Assembly: GCA_947000775.1 (NCBI GenBank) | Contig: CAMQGK010000514.1 | Coordinates: forward strand, 1,267,001-1,331,000 | DNA: 64,000 nucleotides | DNA from: Pterois miles | Taxonomy: Eukaryota > Chordata > Actinopteri > Perciformes > Scorpaenidae | Direction: 5' to 3' | Part shown: positions 48,592 to 59,552 of the stretch, in pieces | Position numbering within the stretch: the stretch's first letter is position 1 | Layout of the letters: each line of letters starts with the position of its first letter | Translations under genes and position numbers: made by a program | Notes under the pieces: model-generated | Database searches by the model: none | Seen by the model: only the letters and a program-made list of their open reading frames with translations | Told to the model about the DNA's origin: nothing

Positions 48592-51288
48592 CACCTCCAC
48601 GGAGCTCGTCTCACATCCACATGGATTTATAACACACAACCCACCAGCAGCAGCTGGTTTTATACACATGTTCCCTTTAAACAAGCTGGAAATATTACAT
48701 TGAATTACATACTGGATTTTTCTTTCTCTCAACATGAAAACCAACAATGTAGACTAGAGCTGATGATGTGAGCGGTCGGCTTGGTGTATCAGGACCTTTA
48801 CAGCAGCCTGCTGCTCCTGAGGGTTAATGCAGAGGTCACGTTTCATGTTTGTACCTGTCTGTATCTGAGGATACTAATCCAGTTTAGGACAGATGACCAG
48901 GCCAAAGGGCGTTCCTCTCCCCGACTGAAACGCTGCTCCTGAACTGCCTCAAACACCTTGAAGGAAGTCCTGCCTTCAGCCCTCAAACAAAGCAAATTAG
49001 AGCGGAGCTGGAGCGCAATCCAAAGAGTTTGGTTCGGTTGACCAATCACGACAGAGCGTTTCAGACCGACAGTAAAAAGAGGCGCCTCAGCACAGCCGCT
49101 ATGAGAAAACGTAAGAGTTTTTTAAAACATTACTGTAAACATGTTCTAGTAGAAACCCAAAAAAACAAGTATGAACCTGGAAATGAACATAATAGGTCCT
49201 CTTTCATTTGGTACTTTAAGAAATATACTTAAATTTGTGAACTAGGATTTTGCCTAATTTTGTACATTGAGGAACAAACTTAAATTTGTTAAGGATTTTG
49301 ATAGAAAATATCCTCATTACTTATCCAATAATCTGAATAAATACATGAACACAATTGTAGCAGCAGCCTTCAGAGATGATAAAGATTTTAAAAATGAATA
49401 ATAATTTGGTTTATTCTATGTGGAGAAGAGTCTGCTCAAAACCATTTAAAGACATTATGACAACATTTTATGACAGAACAAGTCAAACACACATATTTGT
49501 ATTGCACAGAGACATTTAGTACTAGTAGTACTTTAAGTACTTTTTTAAGTCGGGAGCAGGTGGATCATGATTGGACGACACCATGTGACCCGTCCGCTCA
49601 CAACCAGTTAACAACCAAACCAAAGCAGAGCGTCTCCAGAAGGAGGACGTTACACTCACCTGTGCAGGTGTGTGTTCAGATCTGCTCCAGATGTTCAGTT
49701 TTCATGTCTCCGTTGTGGATCAGGACTCGTGTTCGCTGGGAGAGATGAAATGATGAAGATCACTGTAATAAATGAATCACCATCATCTACTGTGTTCAAA
49801 TCAATAAACACAGAAACCATGAAACTCTGTGACTGAGCTGATTTTACGTTGTGGAAACGTTTGGTTTGGTTTCTCTGTATGTGAGCGCTTTGGTTACGAC
49901 TCTCTGTCTCATTATTACCAGAATACCATCGCGTAGTGTACGTTAGCCACTGTGTACATTAGCTAGCTAGCTAGCTAGCTAAACTTCGCTATGTGTATGT
50001 CAGCCATTATGTAGATAGCTGGCTAGTTAATCTACACAATGGCTAGCATACCCCTGCCTAAGTTTTGCTAGTTACCTAGTTATTCTGCATGACTACCATA
50101 CACGTTATCATACATACATATTATCTCACGTTGTGGCTAAGTTGCTAGAGCTAACTGGTTGTAATAATGTTAACTTGTGGCTGGCGAGCTAGCACTGCTG
50201 ATTTCCTTTTCGCCACTTTGCAACAGAGCGTAACGTCTCTGGAAAGTATCATTACTACATGATACAATGGCACTAATGTCAGGCGTAGCAAGTACTTTGA
50301 AGTAACGCTACTTACGTTCGGTGTTTTTATTCCAGGAGGAGGAACTGGCCAAGGGAAACTTTAGCTAGCTAGCTAGTTAATCTACATGATGACTTACAGG
50401 CACCTGGCTTAGTTTAGTGAATCAAATTTTAAATAAAAAATAACAAATACAGGCTTTCTTCACTTTTTAAAAGAAAAAATACATAAAATAATTATACTAA
50501 TATGAATATTCTAGTGTTTTGAAATACCCTTTTTTTTTTTACAGCTGTAGGCTGTAATTTTCAAAATAAAGATGAAAAATAGGAGCCGCTCGATGTTTCC
50601 GGGAAAGCAGGGTCAGCCCGTCCTGGGCTCCCGGATGAGCGGCCCACAGCTGCACGGGCCGGTCGGGTCAGCTATGCTGTTTCCGCGACGACGCCCGAAC
50701 GCGGCGCGGGTTGAATCGTGGGGTAAACAGGGAGGGTCACTCTGCATATGCACTGAAAAATTGTCACGGTAATTCAACAAATGAACCGTCTCGTTAACGA
50801 GTTAATTTTGCCGGCCCTAATTCATTGAATAAATTAGAGTTAATACAAAGACTAACTTGTTCAGTCCCTGTTATACGCACTGATCTGTTGGACCGTGACC
50901 TGGGAGGATCCGGGCTGTGACCCACAGTCACAGCCATAAAGGACTATATAGACTTTTACAAGTAAAATACATAAATGATATAATATAATATCATGAATAA
51001 TTCTGATATATGTAGGAGTGGAAATGTGTTCATGTGATGATCTGCTCACAAAGTATAATTTTATATTTTTTTTTCTTTCTTTACATTTTGAAGAATTATA
51101 TCTTTTTAAGATTTTACAGTATAAAAACAAACCAGATTTATCTGAAATGACTGAAAATGTAAATATTAAATCATTTAATTTTAGTGATGAAGAGGAGAGA
51201 AAGAAAAGTAAAACAGACGCAGATGAATCAACAACTTTTAATAAAATACAAAACTGTGTGGATTAGTTTGTGTGTGGATTAGTGTGTA
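48592..51288. other. Intergenic between the SRCR gene and wdr36 (convergent)
   Basis: Both genes point into this region, so it holds both 3' ends. It contains the 108-bp duplicate at 49,819-49,926, gctagctagc-rich text at 49,950-50,000 and 50,360-50,385, and AT-rich text elsewhere. 50,575-50,790 is GC-rich (aggagccgctcgatgtttcc onward) without a recognised product. Confidence 0.5.
49819..49926 (+). repeat. 108-bp segment duplicated from or with 39,178-39,285
   Basis: By eye it is identical over 108 bases to the segment beside the man2a1 5' end. Here an extra 30 or so bases (gttcaaatcaataaacacag) separate it from the shared upstream caccatcatctact. Confidence 0.9.
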
Positions 51289-54200
51289 TCACAGCAGTGC
51301 ACTCTTGGCGTATGAAAGCAGACACAGTGATTGGTCGAATGACGCCCGCAGCTCCGCCCACCCTGTCTCCAGTCGGGACGAGAGGCGGAGCAACGCTGCC
51401 ATGGCAACAGAGTCCTGAGACAACGAGTGGAGATGGAGCTGAAAAACAAAAATACAATAAAAGATTTACACAATAAAAGACTGAAGATGTTTGTTACATT
51501 TTTAAAACGACAGCTGAGTTCTGATTGGCTGACCTTCAGAAAAAGCGCCAGGTAAGCTTGAGCCAGGTCAAAGTCCCGCCCACTGGCCAACATGCTGTCA
51601 ATCATCTGAATGAAGGCAAGCAGGAGGCCGCTGGCTCCGCCCCCCTCTGATGACAGACAGGTGAGCTCAACGGACAGCGCCGCTGGCCCACAAGCCTTCA
51701 GGCGACGCACTGGGCGATCGACTGCACAGAGAGAGAGAATTATTAATGGATGTCGTGTCTTTTTCTCATTTAATAAGAATTTTAAAGGAATTCATACTAA
51801 TCAAACATGAGCTACAAAATATGTTCATAGATATAAAATATTTATAAAGAATTGTTACCCTTTTTCTCCAAGTTTATATTTAGTAAATTCAAAAACCTTT
51901 TCATAACAAAAACAATACATCTATAATAAATAACTGACACATATTTTACACAAATTTGTGCTTATTTATGTTAAAACAAATTATCATGTTAAAATATTAA
52001 TAATTGTATAAAAATATGAAACATGAAATAGTCAAAAGATGGCTTAATTTAAAGAAATTTAACAATTCAATATCAAAAATGTTTTACACATATTACATAT
52101 TTTTGAAAGCACTTCTCTGTAAAAAAAAAATAAATAATTTTGATATTTAGAAAATCACCATTTTTTAATGATTAAAACAAGTTTTAATTTAACAATAAAA
52201 ACACAAACAAATGAAAAATAAATATTTTGAACACTGAAAAGTGAAAGTAAATATTTTATTATTAATGAAAGCCATTGAGACTCACACGATCCAGACTGTA
52301 GAGCTGACTCCAGATCAGAACTGAACTCTGACCTCTGAGACAACAGACCCCAACTCAGCAGCTTCGACTGGAACAACACAGTATCATTATTATTATTATT
52401 ATTGTTTTAAATCGATAATAATATTACTGTTGTTCAGAGACGTCTCTGCAGATCTGAGGTCAGAGGTGACACTTGAGACTTTGCAGGAGGAAACAGGATT
52501 TCAGGAACAAAAGCTCTTTGTGAAAGAAGAGAAGAAAAAGAACTGGGGGTCCAGCGGCTGTACCTGTGTTTCCTGTTGGGTTGCCATGGGCGACATGAAT
52601 CGAGGTGTGAGACCAGGAAGTGTTGGCAGGAAGAACGGAGCAGCAGCTGGAGCAGCAGGGGGCGCGACAGGTTTATTCCTCCTCTACAAAACAACATGCA
52701 CACATGTTCAAATTATATTGCTTTTGTATATGTATGCTGAGCGTTTAATCAGAATAAATCCTTTGGGCATGTGCAGAGTTGTCAAATTTTCTGGAAATAG
52801 TAGAAGAAGAAGCTGAACTTCCTCCTGCGTTGTAAACAAACGCAGCGTTGTCTGTCACGCGTCACGCTGACGTAGCGCACATGCTCAGTAGAGATAATTT
52901 TACCCCACCCAGGAAGACGTGATCCGAATGGGCGTACATGGACGCCGATCAGAACGCCGATCGGCATAAACCACCTCTCTCATTCAGAATGAAATTTCTT
53001 TCCAATTGGGCCGCATCGGATCAGAATCTTCTGATTGACATGTTTGCATGAAATTTTTTAATCCAATTAGGCCTTTATTCCGAATATTTGTGTCCATGTA
53101 AGCGCAGCTAGTGTTTGTATGTCGGTTGTTGAACAGTGTGTGTAACATGTGACTCTTTCTACTCAGCTATTAAGGGTAGAGGCTGTTCATCTTTACTCTC
53201 TCATAAGCTGTGTCTCATAAATGACCAAACACAGTAACCCTTAACATTGTGCTAACTGTTAGTCACCTGTCTGTGTAACATCATGCTCAGATAGAAGCCG
53301 TTATTGGGTTAATTTATCTGTCTGAATTCAATTACTGCCGATACGGTGTGATGTCTGACCATAAGCTAACTGCAGCTCCAGTTTTCTGGTAGCTTTAGCA
53401 TTCGTATGTCTGATTAACATCAGCCATTATGACAGATGACTCAGCACAATCTGATGGTGAATCAATTTTAACTATATTTCATGTGAAGGTGTAAGAACTG
53501 ACTCCAGACCAGGTGTGAGGTCTCACCTGTGAGTGCAGACTCACCTTGATGGTGTCCAGGTGTAGCAGACTTTTCCATCGAGACTCCGGCAGCAGAGACA
53601 GAGTCACAAGCTCCGCCCCCAACTGCTCAGATGACACGTACGCATCATCATCAACCTCCTCTGATGTCACTTCCTGCCCTGACTCGTCCGCCATGACCCC
53701 TGGTAGTGTCTCCTCAGCTGGTTGGTAGTCAGCTGGGAGGGGGACGGAGCCCCACAGGTCCACACAGACTCTTATTGGTCCTGAGGGAGGAGAGCTGAAC
53801 TGTGATTGGCTGTTGCAGGGGATCAGCTGACAATGATTCAATGATGTCATCTTTACATATAGAAATTATTCTGACAACACATGTGATTGGCTGCTGTAAC
53901 TAAAACACTGCATTAAAATCCTGAGAGGTGGTTCAGACCAGAGGTAAACGCCCAGACTGTCAACATGAGCCGTCGCCAGGAAGTCTCCGGTCGGAGACAT
54001 GGACACGCCCACTGGTGCCATGGCAACCAGGAAACAGTCGACAAGACTGAAGAACAAGAAGAAATATAATTATTTGTGTCAACATATTGATGTTCTATTT
54101 ACAGCATATATACATGCATATAAAATGCAAGTTTAAGCCCTTAATGAATGTGTTGAGGTGTGAACGGTGTCTGTGTAAAGCGGATTGGTCCATTCTCACC

Positions 54201-57200
54201 ATCCAGAGGGGAGATCCCAGGTGCGAATGGTGCAGTCCATCGCCGCGGTAATCAGCCAGCGGCCATCAGGGCTGAATGTCTAGATAATATTAACGCTGTT
54301 AGCATGCTAGCTTATATTGAACATCATTTGCAGGTTGTTAGCTGCGTTAGCTTTCCTGGACCCACCATGTTGTTGACGTTGCTGTGGTGACCGCCAAACT
54401 TCCTGACAATCCGTCTGGTTTCTATGTCGACCACCAGCAGTGTGAAATCATCCAGCGCTAAAGCTAACATCCCGCTAACACAAAAAAAACACAACACCAC
54501 TGTTAGCTACCTGTGTTAACAGCATTCTAACTGTTAGTTACATGCCTCTGTGTAACATTGTACTAACTGTTAGCTACCTGTCTCTGTGTAGCATCAAGCT
54601 AACTGTTAACTAGCTGTCTCTGTTTAGCATTGTGCTGACTGATAACTACCTGTCTCTGTGTAGCATCATGCTAAATGCTACCTACCTATCTCTGTGTAGC
54701 ATCATGCTAATTGATAGCTACCCATCTCTGTAGCCTCGTGCTGTTACCTACCTGTCTCTGTGTGGTACTGTGCTAACTGTTAGCTACCTGTCTCTGTGTG
54801 GTACTGTGCTAACTGTTAGCTACCTGTCTCTGTGTAGCATCATGCTAGCTGGTGCTGCATGTAGTTTCAGTTCCTCTTCCTGTTTCCTGCTCTTGAACCG
54901 CCAGAACTTGAGCAGCCAATCAGATCCTGTGGTAAGTGTCAGCTGGTTCAGGGTCTCCGTGGCAACACCTCGCACTACCCCGCTATGAGCTGGAACAGAA
55001 GGGGCGGGATTATTGACAGACGTAGACACAGAGTGGACCAATCACAGACGAGAAAAGGTGGACGCACCTTTCTCATCGTCACCAAAGCAACCACGGTGCA
55101 GGCCAGATTGCAGGTTATATACGTCGACGCGGCCGCATGATGAACCAATCACAGCAAAGTTGCCACAGGAAGTGATGTCAACAGCCTGACAACAGGGACA
55201 GGAAGTCAGGTGACTTTGAGAGAAAGTAAGGGTGGAGGAGCTTAGAAGAAACACAAGTGTGAAAGTGCCGTTACCGTGGCGATGCCATCCCTGCGAGCAG
55301 CCGGCGGCTGTAGATGATGAGCTCCCATGGTGCACCGCTGGTAGTTCCATGTGGTGGTTGCTAGGCGACCACGATGACACGCGATGATGCTGTCCCAGTC
55401 TGACTGACGAGCAGCAGCTGTAAATCATCAGAGGGAGAACATGTTTAAATTGGACATTTTCTCTATGGAGTTCTGTGTGTTAAGTTGGCGTCTGAGCGCC
55501 CACCAGAGGAGAACGCCGTGACGGCAGGAAGACGCAGCTCCTCATAGGACAAGCCCTTCTTCTTCTTCTGTTCCTTCTTCTTGTTGATGGAGCCTGGACA
55601 AAAAACACACGCACAAACACAAAGAATATTATGTTTCATCCAGACTCCATTAAAATTTATCTGGATTTTATTATGTTCTCATTTCTCTGCAGAATCACAG
55701 ACGTCCAACATGAGACCTCATCTGATTGGCCAAGAGGTGCTTTATCAATTCAGCTCAAACAAATGTACCAATTAACTTCTGATAATAGTAAAAACTTGTC
55801 ATTAATAAAAAAACAGCAGTTTAACCAGTCTCCCTCCACTTTCTTTCTGACTCACAGCAACACTGAATGGGAACTGATGCAGAGAAAGAGAAAGACACCC
55901 ACATTTTAAATAAACCCAGTTTTACTACATACATTCAGATTTTTGGTTGTTACCATGGATACCCAGCTCAAACAAAACCCTCTGGCCAGTAAGGCAGGAG
56001 TTGGGTTTGAGTCTTGAGATGTTCTCTGCAGCTGAGCGAGCCATCTTTAAAATCACTTTTTTAAAAAAAAGAGTCTGGTTGAAGGGCTGAACTGACCGTG
56101 ACCCAAGTTCTTGTTGAATCGCTCGTGGACGGTGGAGAAAGACTGCAATGTCCCGTCCTGACCTGCAGGGGGCAGAAAACACATCTGTTGTCATTCTGTT
56201 ATTTTAATTTATAATATATTGTACAATATGTAAACAATGCAGAACTTGTCATTACAACAAACAAATTGTTAAAGAAAATGAATACCGTATTCTCCAGACC
56301 ATGAGGCGCACCGGATTTTAAGGTGCACTATCAATAAATATCAATATCGTTGTCTTTTTTCATATACAAGGCGCACCGGAAATAATTGAAACAAAGCGGT
56401 CAGATAAGTCAAACTTGATTCTATTAATTTAACAAATCAATAACTTCAATAACTCTCAACATTTTTCAGTTGGAACACGAAATACAAAACAATACACTGA
56501 CTCAGTTTTTTTCAGTTCATTCCTCGTCCACAGATCCATCAAATCCTTCATCATCAGTGTCTGAGTTAAACAGTCGGGAGACTTCGGCATCGAGCAGCCC
56601 GAGTCCGTCTGGTCATTATCGAGTCAGTCTGGTCATTATCGAGTCAGTCTGGTCATTATCCGAGTCAGTCTGGTCATTATCCGAGTCAGTCTGGCCATTA
56701 TCCGAGTCAGTCTGGCCATTATCCGAGTCCGTCTGGTCGTTATCGAGTCAGTCTGGTCATTATCCGAGTCGGTCTGGTCGTTATCGAGTCAGTCTGGTCG
56801 TTATCGAGTCGGTCTGGTTGCTGTTACTCAGCTGTTCAGTGATGATTCCTGCCTTCCTGATCCATTGGCAGATAGTGGAGGAACTGGCCCGGCGTTGCCT
56901 CCCTGTCTTGGTGAATGTGTGTTGGCCTTCTGTCATCCAACGCTCCCACACAGCTCTCAGTTTAACTCTGAACGACCTGTCGACACCGATATCTAGCGGT
57001 TGGAGTTCTTTAGTTCATCCACCCGGAATGACGGCGAGCTCCGAAGTAGTTTTCTTCACTTTGGTTCTGACGGTGTCGGTGAGATGGGCAGCATGGAGTC
57101 TCAGATCAACAGGGATGGAGAGTTGAGGAAAAAGCCGTTGGGTCTCTTGGTTTCTCCTCCTGGAAAGTGTCTGATGTTCATGTCCAGCTCTACCGCTGCT

Positions 57201-59374
57201 GCCTTGAGTGGAATAGAAACTGTAGAGACGCTTCTACCTGCTGCTCTCTGCTGAATAACCCACTGTTCTTTGTTCCCTCAGAAACTCTCCAGGTGCCTGA
57301 CTACTGTCAGTAGTATTACTCCGCGAGGTGCCTGACTATTGTCAGTAGTATTACTCCTCAGCGCCTGACTACTGTCAGCAGTATTACTCCGACAGGCGCC
57401 TGACTACTGTCAGTAGTATTACTCCGTGAGGTGCCTGACTACTGCCAGAGTATTACTCCGCGAGGTGCCTGACTACTGTCAGTAGTATTACTCCGCCAGG
57501 CGCCTGACTACTGTCAGTAGTATGACTCCGCCAGGCGCCTGACTACTGTCAGTAGTATTACTCCGCCAGGCGCCTGACTACTGTCGGTAGTATGACTCCG
57601 CCAGGCGCCTGACTACTGTCAGTAGTATTACTCCGCCAGGCGCCTGACTACTGTCAGTAGTATTACTCCGCCAGGCGCCTGACTACTGTCATTAGTATGA
57701 CTCCGCCAGGCGCCTGACTACTGTCAGTAGTATTACTCCGCCAGGCGCCTGACTACTGTCAGTAGTATTACTCCGCCAGGCGCCTGACTACTGTCATTAG
57801 TATGACTCCGCCAGGCGCCTGACTACTGTCAGTAGTATTACTCCGCCAGGCGCCTGACTACTGTCAGTAGTATTACTCCGCCAGGCGCCTGACTACTGTC
57901 AGTAGTATTACTCCGCCAGGCGCCTGACTACTGTCAGTAGTATTACTCCGCCAGGCGCCTGACTACTGTCAGTAGTATGACTCCGCCAGGCACCTGACTA
58001 CTGTCAGTAGTATTCTCCGCCAGGCGCCTGACTACTGTTACTGTAATGCTCCTACACTCACCCAGCGGTGCAGCTTTGAAGAAGAAGAAGAAGAAGAAGA
58101 AGAAGAAGAAGATCTACCTTTAATTTTCCCAAATGGGGAAATTCAATTTACACTCTGTTAAACTCATACATGGTACATGCAGACCTGAAACACACATACA
58201 TGCATTAATGGAGAGGTGTCAGAGTGAGGGGGCTGCTCCTGACAAGCGCCCCGAGCAGTTGGGGGTTTGGTGCCTTGCTCAGGGGCACCTCGGCAGTGCC
58301 CAAGAGGTAAACTGGCACCTCTCCAGCTACCAGTTCACACTCAGTTTTTGGTCCATGTCGGGACTTGAACCAGTGACCCTCCGGTTCCCAAGCCAACTCC
58401 CTACAGACTGAGCTACTGCCACCCCCAAGCTTACCAAACTCATCATAAAATAAAACATTTTGACAGATTTCTGAGCTCCCTGTACCACATAAAATTGGTT
58501 CAAGGAGGTCAGTAAGCACAACCAGAATTCATATATAAGCCGCACCGTATTATAAGGAGCACTGTCGACTTTTGAGAAAATTAAAGGATTTTACGTGCAC
58601 CTTATAGTCTGGAAAATATGGTACATTAAAATGAATTGTCTAATATGCAGATGATGTTTATTTACCAGCACTGAGGATGTTTTTTCCGTCGTTGCCGTGG
58701 TGATGGATGGTGGTGGGCGGAGCGCTGTGGCCCTGACGACTACGCAGCAACCTAGCTACGCCCCCCTCCTGGTCAAATATCCACACCTCAAAAAAATATA
58801 ATTTATTATTACGAGTGGAAGAGGAGGTAAAATGTTCTACAATAAAAATCTAGTTAAAAAAATAAATCTATAAACATGAAAAATAAATCATTATAAATAT
58901 TGAAAATAAAGGAAGGATTAACAATATCACTATGAAAAAATAAGTAGTGACCAGTATTATATTATTTCATATTGAGTCTGTGAATGTCCTCATTCATCCA
59001 GGTCAGATTCATTCTGGCAACAATTGAATCGAAGGCAACTGGACTTAGATTTGTCTCTGAAAGAGACGATTACATACATTACATATTGTTAATATTTTAT
59101 ACAATTTACTGGTTTTACCTTGATGGCGTTGTCAGCTCCGTTTGTGACCAAAAGCGGCTCTCTGTGCAGGAAGGTTGCCGCGGCGACGGCTGTGCCATGG
59201 GCGTGTCTCTGCTGAGTGACCAGCTGACGGCGTTCCAGATCCCAGAATGCAATGTGGCCCTGAGGACTGCCGGACGCCACGATGGGAGGACCGTCTATAA
59301 AGTGTGTGTGTGTGTGTGTGTAGTATATAAAAAAGAGTATAATATATATAAAAAAAAAAATAAAATATACATAT

Positions 59375-59418
<44 letters not shown>

Positions 59419-59466
59419 GTATATATATACGTATATATATATATATATATATACGTATATATATAC

Positions 59467-59552
<86 letters not shown>

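Larger units (their letters stand above)
51289..53780 (-). other. wdr36: wdr36 exons 18-22: linker and Utp21 C-terminal domain
   Basis: Exon 18 should read TNKSLCGPVGLRPLPADY; a five-C run (53,739-53,743 as G) shifts it out of frame. Then follow an acidic stretch (VTSEEVDDDAYVSSEQL), LVTLSLLPESRWKSLLHLD, exon 19 PFFLPTLPGLTPRF, exon 20 LLSQRSEFSSDLESALQSG, exon 21 FDLAQAYLALFLK and exon 22 SFDQSLCLLSYAKSALL with stop TGA 51,289-51,291. These are hallmarks of the Utp21 helical C-terminus. Confidence 0.92.
56285..58621 (-). mobile_element. pogo/Tigger-like DNA transposon, broken, in wdr36 intron 9
   Basis: The element is flanked by TA (56,283-56,284 and 58,622-58,623), the expected pogo-type target duplication. 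Imperfect terminal inverted repeats read ccgtattctccagaccatga on the left and ccatattttccagactataa on the right. On the minus strand a transposase end is legible: ERWMTEGQHTFTKTGRQRRA, then SSSTICQWIRKAG, then LFNSDTDDEGFDGSVDEE before TGA at 56,517-56,519. The upstream part has stops and frameshifts, and most of the catalytic domain is replaced by a 35-bp array and a SINE, so it cannot be autonomous. Confidence 0.8.

Noticed and set aside
50572..50772. GC-rich 66-codon frame (MFPGKQGQPVLGSRMSG)
   Set aside because: It shows no domain, no splice context and no neighbour logic; probably a GC-rich repeat fragment.
55925..56090. Frame MARSAAENISRLKPNS as a wdr36 exon or transposase
   Set aside because: It does not match WDR36, its phase does not fit exons 10-11, and I cannot tie it to a known transposase. 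It is left as intronic text.
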